This document shows, in pieces, positions 27,798 to 37,220 of a stretch of 64,000 bases of DNA. The notes under the pieces are model-generated. The model searched no databases, had not been told where the DNA came from, and was given only the letters and a program-made list of their open reading frames with translations. The number at the start of each line of letters is the position of its first letter. The stretch's first letter is position 1. Source of the stretch: Spongiibacter pelagi (GTDB lineage Bacteria > Pseudomonadota > Gammaproteobacteria > Pseudomonadales > Spongiibacteraceae). The position numbers and the translations under genes were made by a program. Location of the stretch: contig NZ_JACXLD010000007.1 of NCBI RefSeq assembly GCF_014705705.1, positions 62,001 to 126,000 on the forward strand. Reading direction: 5' to 3'.

Positions 27798-28762
27798 CAG
27801 GCTTCTATAATCCGGTATTTATTGCGCAGAGACTGAATAAAATCACGCAGGTTTTGATTGCTGCGTTGGCGCAAATACGCCTCTTCTAGTTGCGGCCGCA
27901 CTTCTTCTAAGCTGCGTTGACGAGCCGGCTGGTAATCTTGGATTAACACGATATGTTGCCCGTAGACCGAGCTTAGGGGGCCAATCCACTCCCCAGTGTT
28001 TTTACTGGAAGGCGTGGATAATGCGGCTAGTAGAGACTCTGAAAATTGAGCACCAAATTGCTGGCGTAACTTACTGAGGCTTTGCATAGGGAGCTGGTGG
28101 CCAAGCAGAAAGCTGTCGCCCATCGCTATCGCCTGCTCAATGCTCGGGCTTTGCTTTTCGGTGGCCAGCTTTTGTTGTGCTTTTTGGGCGCGAAGCTTCG
28201 ACGCCTCTTTGTCCGCACTGAAGAAAATATGGCTAAGCTGAATCCGGGCATCCTGTTGCCATTGCTCCGGGCGGGTATTGTATAAGGCGTTTAAATCTTG
28301 CTCAGTGGCTGGAGTGATTGGCGCGCTGTTGCGACCAAACTCTTCCATTTTTTGGATCAGCCGGCGGCGAATTAATTCGTCATCTTTGTGCAGACCCAAT
28401 TCTAATGCAGCGCTGATTTTGTCTTCTTCGCTTCCGTCTATACCCAGAAATTCGGCGTCTTTGACAAGACGCTGCAACACAATGGGATCGTGTTGATGCA
28501 GTTTGTGCCGCAGGGCTTCTTGTAAAAGCAGGTTGTCATCAATCAATGATTGGCGAATGACGAGCACTTCTTCAGGGCTGGGTGAGCTGCGTGTGCTGTT
28601 AATCCACTCTTGCAAGCGGGCCGTTATCACTTCCTCACTAGGCGCGGGTAGCGTGTAGGAATCTCGCCACTGCAGCCATTGATCTAGAGCAAATAGCGCG
28701 CTACCAATTAGCAAAAAATGCAGTATGGGCTTGCGCCAAAAATATAAAGATTGTGTGGTCAT
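27797..28762 (-). CDS. Membrane-anchored parvulin-type peptidyl-prolyl isomerase
   Basis: A 321-residue protein (start ATG at 28762; a TTG at 28795 would add eleven residues) with one N-terminal membrane helix (ILHFLLIGSALFALDQWL) and a periplasmic part. The region around residues 175-290 (ARIQLSHIFFSADKE, GEWIGPLSSVYGQHIVLIQ) matches a PpiC rotamase domain, preceded by a SurA-like helical segment. One-base overlap with hupE suggests that it helps fold or assemble the HupE protein or an associated periplasmic factor; that link is inference. Confidence 0.85.
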   Translation of the reverse strand: MTTQSLYFWRKPILHFLLIGSALFALDQWLQWRDSYTLPAPSEEVITARLQEWINSTRSSPSPEEVLVIRQSLIDDNLLLQEALRHKLHQHDPIVLQRLVKDAEFLGIDGSEEDKISAALELGLHKDDELIRRRLIQKMEEFGRNSAPITPATEQDLNALYNTRPEQWQQDARIQLSHIFFSADKEASKLRAQKAQQKLATEKQSPSIEQAIAMGDSFLLGHQLPMQSLSKLRQQFGAQFSESLLAALSTPSSKNTGEWIGPLSSVYGQHIVLIQDYQPARQRSLEEVRPQLEEAYLRQRSNQNLRDFIQSLRNKYRIIEA

Positions 28763-28822
28763 TTTCTTAGTCAAAAAGAGTTTCTTTAAAAACAAAGGCT
28801 TCTATATCTAGTGTGTTTCTGA

Positions 28823-30124
28823 TTAAAACCACTGCATTAAAGCGATGGCGATAATGAGCCCAATACTGGGCACCACAACCGTGAGTGCGGCAATGGGGCC
28901 GTAAGCGGTTTTATGGGTTTCGCCGCAGATGGCCCGCACCGTGGTAACGATATAACCGTTGTGCGGCAGTGAATCCAATGCGCCTGAAGCGATGGATGAA
29001 ATGCGGTGTAATTGCTCGGGGTTAACGCCTAAATCCATATAGTGGGGGCCGAGCACGGGCAGGGCGATAGACAAGCCGCCAGAGGCAGAGCCGGTTAAGC
29101 CGGCGATCATCGTTACGCCGATGGCCGCGCCGATAAGTTCATTGCCGGGAATGCCGGTGACCGTATCTACCGCCACGGCAAAGGCTGGCGAGGCTTTCGC
29201 TATCGTGCCAAAGCCGACCACGGCGGCGGTATTGCCGATGGCAATCAGCGCGCCATTGGTCGCTTCATTGATGGCTTTGGGCATATTGTGAAAGTGGCGG
29301 AAGTTCAAGGCCATAATGCTTAAACAGCCGCCGCCCAAAGCGAGAATTAAGGCATATTGGGCGTATTTTTCATGGAAGAAAAATGAGATGAGCAACACCA
29401 CGATCAGCGGGAGAAAGCCGGTAAGCGGATGCGGGTAGTCGCGCACGGAAATATCGGGATCGGTGTCGCGGTGCTCAAAATATTCGCCATTCGCTACGGC
29501 TTGGCCGATCATGCGCTTTAGCCACCAGAAGCCAAAGGCAGCCATCAGTACCGCAACAATCAGGCTAACTTGCCATTCGGCATAGGGACTGGTGCCGAGA
29601 TGCTTAATGGGAATCCAATTCTGAATTTCCGGAGAGCCGGCGCTGGTCATGGTAAAGGTGACCGAGCCAAAGGCCAGCGCGGCCGGGATAAAACGCCGGG
29701 GCAGGTCGGCGTCTTTAAACAGGCTCAGGGCCATCGGGTATACCGAGAAGGCCACGATAAACACGCTGACACCACCATAGGTCAAAATGGCGCAGGCCAT
29801 AACGACGGCCGCAACCGCGTGGCGCATGCCGATTTTATCGACAATCCAACGCGCCAGAGCATCGGCGGAACCGGTGTCTTCCATAAATTTGCCAAACAGG
29901 CTGCCGAGCAGGAACATGAGAAACCAGGCGCCGACAAAACCAGCAAAGCCCTTCATATAAGTGGTGACAAAAGCGGGGGCGTCGGATTCAGGAAACACGG
30001 GCAGGCCTCCGCTGAGGCCGACGATCAGCGCGCAGAGGGGTGCGGCAATAAACAGGTTCCAGCCTCGAAGAGCAAGGGTGGTGAGCAGAATGAGGCCGCC
30101 GATCAGGCCAATCATGCTTAGCAT
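28823..30124 (-). CDS. GntP family permease
   Basis: A 433-residue inner-membrane transporter with about 12 hydrophobic segments and GntP-family features such as GGVSVFIVAFSVYPMALSLF and SGGLSIALPVLGPHYMDLG, as well as GALDSLPHNGYIVT near the C-terminus. Members carry gluconate, 3-hydroxybutyrate or other small organic acids with protons. The long C-terminal match resembles the GntP members of marine gammaproteobacteria rather than E. coli GntP. The substrate is unassigned. Confidence 0.88.
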   Translation of the reverse strand: MLSMIGLIGGLILLTTLALRGWNLFIAAPLCALIVGLSGGLPVFPESDAPAFVTTYMKGFAGFVGAWFLMFLLGSLFGKFMEDTGSADALARWIVDKIGMRHAVAAVVMACAILTYGGVSVFIVAFSVYPMALSLFKDADLPRRFIPAALAFGSVTFTMTSAGSPEIQNWIPIKHLGTSPYAEWQVSLIVAVLMAAFGFWWLKRMIGQAVANGEYFEHRDTDPDISVRDYPHPLTGFLPLIVVLLISFFFHEKYAQYALILALGGGCLSIMALNFRHFHNMPKAINEATNGALIAIGNTAAVVGFGTIAKASPAFAVAVDTVTGIPGNELIGAAIGVTMIAGLTGSASGGLSIALPVLGPHYMDLGVNPEQLHRISSIASGALDSLPHNGYIVTTVRAICGETHKTAYGPIAALTVVVPSIGLIIAIALMQWF

Positions 30125-30168
30125 CGAATTTGTCCTTATTTTAACTGCCGCACAGTTTGTAACAAAAT

Positions 30169-30184
30169 GGGGTCAGAGTAAAAA
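30169..30184. other. Short motif GGGGTCAGAGTAAAAA upstream of the glutamate dehydrogenase gene
   Basis: This 16-base string lies in the divergent spacer. Similar GGGGTCAGAGTAAA strings recur next to REP-associated tyrosine transposases in other proteobacteria, from memory. No transposase or partner repeat is here, so it may be a relic or chance. Confidence 0.25.
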
Positions 30185-30205
30185 TAAATACCGGAGGTGT
30201 GGTGT

Positions 30206-33200
30206 ATGGGCAGTTTGAGTACGCGACAGCAATTAGTTAAACGGGTCAGAGGGATCGCTCAGACTCGCTTGGATGCTGATAACGCCAGTCTGTTCAGCCA
30301 ATTTGTCGATCAGCTTATTCATGTTCACCCGGACGAGTCCCAATTGGACTGGGAGCCAGAAGCCAATTTTGGCGTGCTCTACGGACTGTTCCGTTTTGCC
30401 TGCAAACGCGGTTCTGACGAATCGCTATTAACGGTGTTTAACCCAGACCTTGAGGCCGATGGCTGGGTGAGCAAGCACACCGTGATTTATTACTGCCAGA
30501 GTGATATGTCCTTTCTGGTGGACTCCCTGCGCATTGCACTGAACAAGGAAAAATTGGGTATTCACCTTTTTGAAAGCGTGGTGATGCGGGTGCATCGCGA
30601 TGCTGGTGGCCTATTGGTAGACGCCCAAGCTCCTGACGGTGCCACAGCTCAATCGGAAAGCCTGGGCTTTATTTTGATTGATGCGACTTCAGATATAGCG
30701 CGGTTGAGTGAAATTAAAGCGGTTCTGAAATCGGCTTTTACCGATGTTTCTCTGGTTGTGAGCGACTTTGAAGCCATGCTGGGCCGAGTGGATAACTGTA
30801 TCGCTGAGGCGGAAGCGAATAGTAGCCAAGATGAGGAGTTGGCTTTTTTACACTGGCTACGCGAGGGCAATTTTACCTTTTTGGGCATGAGTGATTTTTT
30901 GCTGAGTCGGGTGGAAGGCGAGCAAAAAATTGTGGAACAAGCGGGGCAACAATTAGGTGTGTTGCGCAAGCGTGAGCTGTTGCCGGAAAGCGACTTGGCT
31001 GCACTTGGCAAGGGTTTTGCCGACTTCTATGCCCAAAGTTCGGTATTGGCGTTTACCAAGGCCTCTCATAAATCCACCGTGCATCGTCATGTTTACGCCG
31101 ACTATGTGGTTATCAAGCGCTTTGCTAACGACGGAAAAGTGGTGGGCGAAACCCGCATATTGGGTTTGTATACCGCGAGTATGTACTTTCAAAGCGTGTC
31201 GGAAATTCCGCTATTGCGTAGTAAAGCGCGTTGGTTAACTCAACATTCCCAGCTCGATAATGCCAGTCACAATGGTAAAACCTTTGCTTCGATTCTTGAG
31301 CGCCACCCGCGAGATGATTTGATTCAAGCCAGTCAGGAAGAGTTATTGGAAACCTTGCTCAGCACATGGAAAGTGTATGAGCGGCGCACGGTACGATTGC
31401 TGGTGCGCTATGACCGTTTTGATAAGTTTGTCAGTTGCATTGTGCATTTGCCGCGAGAAGCGGTAAAGCAGGAGCGACAAATTGAAAAGCTGCTTTCCCA
31501 CGCTATTGGGAGTAACGATTGCGAGCTGACTACGCAGTTTTTGGCGGAGTCGGTTCTGGCGCGTATTCGTCTGGTGTTTCGTGTCGGTGAAGCTGGGCTT
31601 CCCGATCTGAATGTGACCGCACTAGAGCGAGAGATCAGTGAATTGTGCCGGGATTGGAATGATCGCTTTACGGAGCTGTGTGTCGAGCGATTGGGTGAAG
31701 AGCATGGTCGGCAGCTGGCGATCCACTATGGCAATGCGTTTAGCGCTTCTTATCAAGAGAGGTTTTCGCCGTGGCTGGCGGTTAATGATATTGAATTGTG
31801 CGAACGCTTAAACGGCCCCAGTGATATCAGTATTAGTTTGTTTCATGAGGTGGGCGCGCAGGAAAATTTACTGCGCCTAAAACTGTTTCATCGCGAGGTC
31901 TCACTGCAGTTATCGGATATTTTGCCGCTGCTAGAAAACTTGGGCTCACGGGTCTTGGTTGAGCACCCTTACGAAATTTGTCCCGATAATAATAGCCTGA
32001 TCTGGATGCATGATTTTTCGCTGGAACATGCGGTTTCTACCGGACAGTCGCTAAATATCGATGCGGTGCGAGACACCTATGAGGATGCCCTGCGTGCGAT
32101 TTGGCGGGGCGAAGCGGAGAACGATAGTTTTAACCGACTGGTGTTTGCCGCCAGGTTGGATTGGCGCTCGGTCGCTTTATTGCGCGCCTATGCCCGCTAT
32201 TTTAAGCAGTTGGGTAGTCCATTCAGCATGCACTATATCGCCCAGGTGCTGGTCGATAATGTGGATATTTGCCGCGACCTCATGGCGCTGTTTCGCTGCC
32301 TGTTTGACCCCCGGCGCAGTGAGGTGCGCAGTGCCGAAGATAAAATAGGCAAACTTCATCAGCGCATTCACGATGCGCTGGACGAGGTGCAAAACCTCAA
32401 TGAGGATCAGGTTCTGCGCCATTACTTGCACACTATTGAAGCGACACTGCGTACCAATTTTTTCCAGCAGGATAATGAAGGCCGGCAGCGCAGTTGTATC
32501 GCGCTGAAAATCCATACGCGTGAACTGAGTTTTGCACCGGAGCCGCGCCCGGAATTTGAGATTTATGTGTATTCCCCCCGCGTGGAAGGTGTGCATTTGC
32601 GCGGCGGCAAAGTCGCCCGTGGCGGTATTCGCTGGTCTGATAGGGTGGAGGATTTCCGCACAGAAGTGCTCGGCTTGGTTAAAGCTCAGCAGGTTAAAAA
32701 TGCGGTTATTGTGCCCACAGGGGCCAAGGGCGGCTTTGTGGCTCGTAAAGCCGCAGGGCTTAGCGAGCGGGAGGAAATTTTTGCCGAGGGCGTAGCTTGC
32801 TATCAACAATTTATTCGTAGCTTATTGGATATTACCGATAACCGCCGTGGCGCGGATGTGATCCACCCTGAGGGTGTGGTTTGTCGCGATGACGATGACC
32901 CCTATCTTGTGGTTGCGGCTGACAAGGGCACCGCCAGCTTTTCTGATATCGCCAATGATATTGCCTTGGACTACGGCTTTTGGCTGGGTGATGCTTTTGC
33001 GTCTGGCGGTAGTCACGGCTACGACCACAAGGCGATGGGCATTACCGCTCGCGGGGCTTGGGTCGCTGTGCAACGGCATTTTCGCGAGTTGGGCATCAAT
33101 ATTCAGGAGCAGCCTTTTACGGCCATTGGTATTGGCGATATGGGTGGTGATGTCTTTGGCAATGGCATGTTGCTGTCTCAGCAGACGCGCTTGGTTGCTG

Positions 33201-35071
33201 CCTTCAATCATTTGCATATTTTTATCGACCCCAACCCGGATGCGCTGTCTTCTTGGCGCGAGCGTAAACGTCTATTCGAAAAGCCAAATTCGAGCTGGAC
33301 CGATTATGATCGGGAGCTAATTTCTGTCGGGGGCGGGGTGTTTTCTCGCAGTGCCAAGCATATTGAACTCAGTTCAGAAATGCAGAACTTGCTGGGCACC
33401 GAGGAAAAGCAACTTTCACCTAACGATTTAATCAAGACGCTATTGCAAGCGGAAGTGGATTTGATCTGGAACGGAGGCATTGGCACCTATGTTAAATCTG
33501 CTACTGAAACCAATGCCGATGTGGGTGATCGCAGCAATGATAGTCTGCGCGTGAATGGCCGTCAGTTGCGCTGCAAAGTATTTGGTGAAGGTGGCAATTT
33601 GGGTATGACCCAGTTGGGTCGTATGGAATTTTGTCGCGCTGGCGGTATTTGTAATACCGACTTTATTGATAACTCGGCGGGAGTGGATTGCTCCGACCAT
33701 GAGGTAAATATCAAAATTCTGCTCAATGCCCAGCTTGAATCGGATGACCTGACCTTTAAACAGCGAAACCAATTATTGGTAGATATGACGGGTGAGGTTA
33801 GTGAGTTGGTGTTGCGCAATAATTATCGTCAGACACAGGCGATAAGTCTGGCGCAGTTTCGGCGCGAAAAACACCACCACGATTATCTGCGTTTTCTTGA
33901 ATATCTGGAGGGGCGGGGGCGCTTGGTGCGGGCGCTGGAGTTTATTCCCGACAATGACAGCTTGGCAGAATATCGGCAGGCGGGCACCTGCTGGACGAGG
34001 CCCGAATTGTCGGTGCTGGTGTCTTACGCCAAAGTGGATTTAAAAGAGCAGCTATTGCACGGCGATTTGCTAGAAGACCCTTGGCTGGCGCGTCGGGTTT
34101 ACCGGGCTTTTCCCCGCCGATTGTGGGAACAATACGGGCCACAAATTATTGAGCACCGGCTAAGTCGGGAGATTGTGGCCACGCAATTGGCTAATGAAAT
34201 GGTCAACTTGATGGGCTTCACCTACTGTATGAGGCAGGAGCAATCTATTGGTGCCAGCCCAGCCAAAACCGCAAAAGCCTTTGTTGTGGTGATGGCGCTA
34301 TTTGAGTTGGATGCATTGTGGGCCGAGATTGAGAAGTTGGATCATCAGGTGGCTAGCTCGGTGCAATACGAATTGCTCCATCAGATTATGCGCTTGGGTC
34401 GCCGCAGTACACGCTGGTTTTTACGCAATAAACACGACCTTTCTCCCGAGCAAGCCATTCAGCAAATGCAGGCCGGATTTAATCAAATGTTACCGGTGTT
34501 GAGCAATTTGCAATCGGATAACTGGATGCAGGTTTGGCAGGCCCAGGTGCAGGCGTGGCAGGATGCTGGCGTGCCGCAAGCGATTGCCGAACGGGTAGCC
34601 AGTTTTGATGCCTTCTTTCTGTTGCCCGGTTGTATTGATGCGGCACTTGAGATTCACGTTGAGGCACAGGTTTTTGTCAGCTTGGTATTTCGCTTGATTG
34701 ATCGCCTCTGTTTGGATTGGGCGCTCCAGCAATTAATTGCTTGGCAACCCGATGGTCGCTGGCAGGATTTAGCGCGGGAATCTTACGTAGATAATATCGA
34801 AGTGCTGGTACGAAAACTGGCAATTGGCTTGCTTGGCGCTAACCGTGGGAGCGGGAATGACGCGGGTGAAGGTAGAGACATGGACAGCGCTGAGTCGCAA
34901 GTCGCTGATGCCACTATGGCTTTTGATCAGTGGCAGCAAAAAAGCGAAGCGCGAATTAATCGTTATCTCACCACCATCAACGCCGTGAAAACTTCAGTGG
35001 CAAATGACTTGTCAGTCTTTACCGTGGTGCAGCGGGAGTTGCAGGATTTAGTGGAAGGGTCTTTGGCTTAA
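30206..35071 (+). CDS. gdhB: NAD-dependent glutamate dehydrogenase, large (180 kDa class)
   Basis: A 1621-residue enzyme that deaminates glutamate to 2-oxoglutarate with NAD. It belongs to the L-GDH-180 class of Pseudomonas and Streptomyces: a long N-terminal regulatory region with ACT-like modules (about 1-700), the catalytic domain (about 750-1200) with RGGIRWSDR-EDFRTEVLGL, VIVPTGAKGGF with the catalytic lysine, and GIGDMGGDVFGNGML, then a C-terminal helical domain. I start at the ATG at 30206, eight bases after a GGAGG site; the frame opens at 30197. It stands alone, divergent from the GntP permease. Confidence 0.96.
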   Translation: MGSLSTRQQLVKRVRGIAQTRLDADNASLFSQFVDQLIHVHPDESQLDWEPEANFGVLYGLFRFACKRGSDESLLTVFNPDLEADGWVSKHTVIYYCQSDMSFLVDSLRIALNKEKLGIHLFESVVMRVHRDAGGLLVDAQAPDGATAQSESLGFILIDATSDIARLSEIKAVLKSAFTDVSLVVSDFEAMLGRVDNCIAEAEANSSQDEELAFLHWLREGNFTFLGMSDFLLSRVEGEQKIVEQAGQQLGVLRKRELLPESDLAALGKGFADFYAQSSVLAFTKASHKSTVHRHVYADYVVIKRFANDGKVVGETRILGLYTASMYFQSVSEIPLLRSKARWLTQHSQLDNASHNGKTFASILERHPRDDLIQASQEELLETLLSTWKVYERRTVRLLVRYDRFDKFVSCIVHLPREAVKQERQIEKLLSHAIGSNDCELTTQFLAESVLARIRLVFRVGEAGLPDLNVTALEREISELCRDWNDRFTELCVERLGEEHGRQLAIHYGNAFSASYQERFSPWLAVNDIELCERLNGPSDISISLFHEVGAQENLLRLKLFHREVSLQLSDILPLLENLGSRVLVEHPYEICPDNNSLIWMHDFSLEHAVSTGQSLNIDAVRDTYEDALRAIWRGEAENDSFNRLVFAARLDWRSVALLRAYARYFKQLGSPFSMHYIAQVLVDNVDICRDLMALFRCLFDPRRSEVRSAEDKIGKLHQRIHDALDEVQNLNEDQVLRHYLHTIEATLRTNFFQQDNEGRQRSCIALKIHTRELSFAPEPRPEFEIYVYSPRVEGVHLRGGKVARGGIRWSDRVEDFRTEVLGLVKAQQVKNAVIVPTGAKGGFVARKAAGLSEREEIFAEGVACYQQFIRSLLDITDNRRGADVIHPEGVVCRDDDDPYLVVAADKGTASFSDIANDIALDYGFWLGDAFASGGSHGYDHKAMGITARGAWVAVQRHFRELGINIQEQPFTAIGIGDMGGDVFGNGMLLSQQTRLVAAFNHLHIFIDPNPDALSSWRERKRLFEKPNSSWTDYDRELISVGGGVFSRSAKHIELSSEMQNLLGTEEKQLSPNDLIKTLLQAEVDLIWNGGIGTYVKSATETNADVGDRSNDSLRVNGRQLRCKVFGEGGNLGMTQLGRMEFCRAGGICNTDFIDNSAGVDCSDHEVNIKILLNAQLESDDLTFKQRNQLLVDMTGEVSELVLRNNYRQTQAISLAQFRREKHHHDYLRFLEYLEGRGRLVRALEFIPDNDSLAEYRQAGTCWTRPELSVLVSYAKVDLKEQLLHGDLLEDPWLARRVYRAFPRRLWEQYGPQIIEHRLSREIVATQLANEMVNLMGFTYCMRQEQSIGASPAKTAKAFVVVMALFELDALWAEIEKLDHQVASSVQYELLHQIMRLGRRSTRWFLRNKHDLSPEQAIQQMQAGFNQMLPVLSNLQSDNWMQVWQAQVQAWQDAGVPQAIAERVASFDAFFLLPGCIDAALEIHVEAQVFVSLVFRLIDRLCLDWALQQLIAWQPDGRWQDLARESYVDNIEVLVRKLAIGLLGANRGSGNDAGEGRDMDSAESQVADATMAFDQWQQKSEARINRYLTTINAVKTSVANDLSVFTVVQRELQDLVEGSLA

Positions 35072-35074
35072 AAA

Positions 35075-35101
35075 GGGCCGCTTCCTTGCGGAGAGCGGCC
35101 C
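35075..35101. terminator. Bidirectional intrinsic terminator
   Basis: GGGCCGCT (35075-35082) and AGCGGCCC (35094-35101) form an eight-bp GC-rich stem between two convergent genes. The T run is longest on the minus strand (TTTTTAAG), so it best ends the fatty acyl-CoA reductase transcript and more weakly the gdhB transcript. Confidence 0.8.
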
Positions 35102-35123
35102 GTTTGAACTCATAAAGAGTGAT

Positions 35124-37115
35124 TTAAACGTGAATTCCTTTCAGTACCGCCGCCAGCGCAACTTGTTCTGAAGAAACCTCGGGCTTCTGCTCCCCTTCAC
35201 TTTCACCCTTGGCGGCAGCCGAGTCAGGGAAGGTGCGGAATACCGTGTTCATAATAATTTCCGTCGCCTTCGGCATAATCGCATTCAGCACCTGCATGGT
35301 AATGCCCAAGCCGGTCGCAATCCGTTTTGGACGGCGCACAATCGCATCACAAATCATATCCGCCGCTTCTTCTGGCGTCAGCGTAGGCACCGCATTGTAG
35401 ATTGAGGTTGGCCCAATCATGGGGGTGCGTACCAGTGGCATATTGATGGTAGTGAAGGCGATATTGCGGTCTGAAAATTCAGCTGCCGCACTGCGTGAGA
35501 AGGCATCCAGCGCGGCTTTTGAAGCGGCATAGGCCGAGAAGCGAGGCGAGGTGCCAACGATAACGGCAATGGAAGAAATATTGATGACATGGCCCGCGCG
35601 ACGTTCCAGCATCGATGGTGCTAGCCCCATTACCAAACGAATCGCGCCAAAATAATTCAGCTGCATGGTGCGCTCAAAATCGTGGAAACGATCGAAGGTC
35701 AGCTCCAGTGAGCGGCGAATTGAACGGCCGGCGTTATTGACCAGCACATCCACATGGCCGTGATTTTTCAGCACGGTTTTGACCAGCTCGTCACAGGAAT
35801 TGAGATCGGAAACATCGCAGGGATAGGCAAAGCTGGTGCCGCCTTTGCGTTTGATTTCGGCCTGTGTTTCTTCCAATTTTTCCAGCGTGCGCGCAACCAG
35901 TACCACTTGAGCGCCAGCCTCGGCCAGTTTCAGTGCAGCGGCTTTACCAATGCCTGATGAGGCGCCGGTAATAACCACCACTTTACCACTGACATTGCCT
36001 TTTAAGCTGCGATCTTTATGCAGGTCTGGATCGAGATTACGCTCCCAGTAATCCCAGATTTTTTCAGCGTAGCTCTCCAGTTCTGGCAATTTAATGCCGC
36101 TGCCTTTGAGGGCGCGCTCGGTATCGCGGGTATCAAACTTGGTCGGCATATTCATAAATTGCAGGCCGTCGCGAGGGATGCCGTAATCCGCCAATACCGC
36201 ATTGATAATACGGCGCACGGGTGGCAGGTTTTTGATCATGCCGAGGATGCTGGCCGGGATAAAGGCAAACATACGGGTATCAATACGCATGGCCATGCGC
36301 GGTGCGTGGGCAGCATCGGCGAAAATCTGCAGCACTTCGCCCACTTTTTTGGCCTGGGACTGGGTCAGGTGAAAACACTGTCCGTCCAGTTTGGGTTGGT
36401 GAGACAGGTAATCAATACAGTCGGCAACATAGTCCACCGGCACAATATTCATTTGCCCGCCTTCAATACCAATCAGTGGCATCCACTGAGGCACTCGGCT
36501 GCGCAGTTTTTGAATCAATTTGAAGAAATAATAAGGGCCGTCGACCTTATCCATTTCGCCGGTTTTGGAGTCGCCCACTACCATCGCCGGGCGGTAAATG
36601 CGGTAGGGAATGCTACACTCGCGGCGCACCAAGCCTTCGGAGATATGTTTGGTACGGAAGTAGGGGTGTTCCAGCCCGGTCGCTTCGTCAAACATATCTT
36701 CGCGGAACACACCGGGATATTGCCCTGCGGCGGCGATTGAGCTGGCGAGGTTAAAACATTTTGCGCCCATGGCTTCGGCCGCCGCAATGGCATTGCGGGT
36801 GCCGTCAATATTGGCGACCTCCTGGCTTTCAGCGTCCGCCTTGAGATCGTAAATAGCAGCTAGGTGATAGAAGTGGCGAACATTACCATGGAGCTTGGCC
36901 ATCTCTTTAGGAGATATGCCGAGCCGAGGCTTGGATAGATCGCCATAGACGGGAATGAGCTGCTCGGCAGTCAATCCAGTGGCTTCAAGCAATTGTTTGT
37001 ATTTCTGTTTAGAGCTGCGACGCACCAATACATAAATGGGGCCGCGGCGTTTTGCTAAACGCTCGATAAGAAAACGGCCGATAAAGCCGGTGCCGCCGGT
37101 AATAAAATAAGCCAT
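35124..37115 (-). CDS. Fused two-domain fatty acyl-CoA reductase (extended SDR + classical SDR)
   Basis: A 663-residue cytoplasmic protein made of two reductases. The N-terminal half is an extended SDR/male-sterility-like domain with GGTGFIG (7-13) and YFRTK (152-156). The C-terminal half, from about residue 373, is a classical SDR with GASSGIG (384-390), NNAG (460-463) and YAASK (529-533). This layout matches the roughly 660-residue two-step fatty acyl-CoA reductases of Marinobacter, which make fatty alcohol from acyl-CoA, and mycobacterial AcrA1. Its upstream neighbour on the same strand is a wax ester synthase, which would use the alcohol. An AAAGGGAG site precedes the ATG. Confidence 0.88.
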   Translation of the reverse strand: MAYFITGGTGFIGRFLIERLAKRRGPIYVLVRRSSKQKYKQLLEATGLTAEQLIPVYGDLSKPRLGISPKEMAKLHGNVRHFYHLAAIYDLKADAESQEVANIDGTRNAIAAAEAMGAKCFNLASSIAAAGQYPGVFREDMFDEATGLEHPYFRTKHISEGLVRRECSIPYRIYRPAMVVGDSKTGEMDKVDGPYYFFKLIQKLRSRVPQWMPLIGIEGGQMNIVPVDYVADCIDYLSHQPKLDGQCFHLTQSQAKKVGEVLQIFADAAHAPRMAMRIDTRMFAFIPASILGMIKNLPPVRRIINAVLADYGIPRDGLQFMNMPTKFDTRDTERALKGSGIKLPELESYAEKIWDYWERNLDPDLHKDRSLKGNVSGKVVVITGASSGIGKAAALKLAEAGAQVVLVARTLEKLEETQAEIKRKGGTSFAYPCDVSDLNSCDELVKTVLKNHGHVDVLVNNAGRSIRRSLELTFDRFHDFERTMQLNYFGAIRLVMGLAPSMLERRAGHVINISSIAVIVGTSPRFSAYAASKAALDAFSRSAAAEFSDRNIAFTTINMPLVRTPMIGPTSIYNAVPTLTPEEAADMICDAIVRRPKRIATGLGITMQVLNAIMPKATEIIMNTVFRTFPDSAAAKGESEGEQKPEVSSEQVALAAVLKGIHV

Positions 37116-37220
37116 AACTTTCTCCCTTTATTGAAATTATCCTGTTGTGAGAATGATGGAAATTTTTGAGGCGGCTCTTTATGGCCGCCTTTATTTTCTA
37201 CATATTGTTGTGCTGCGAAT

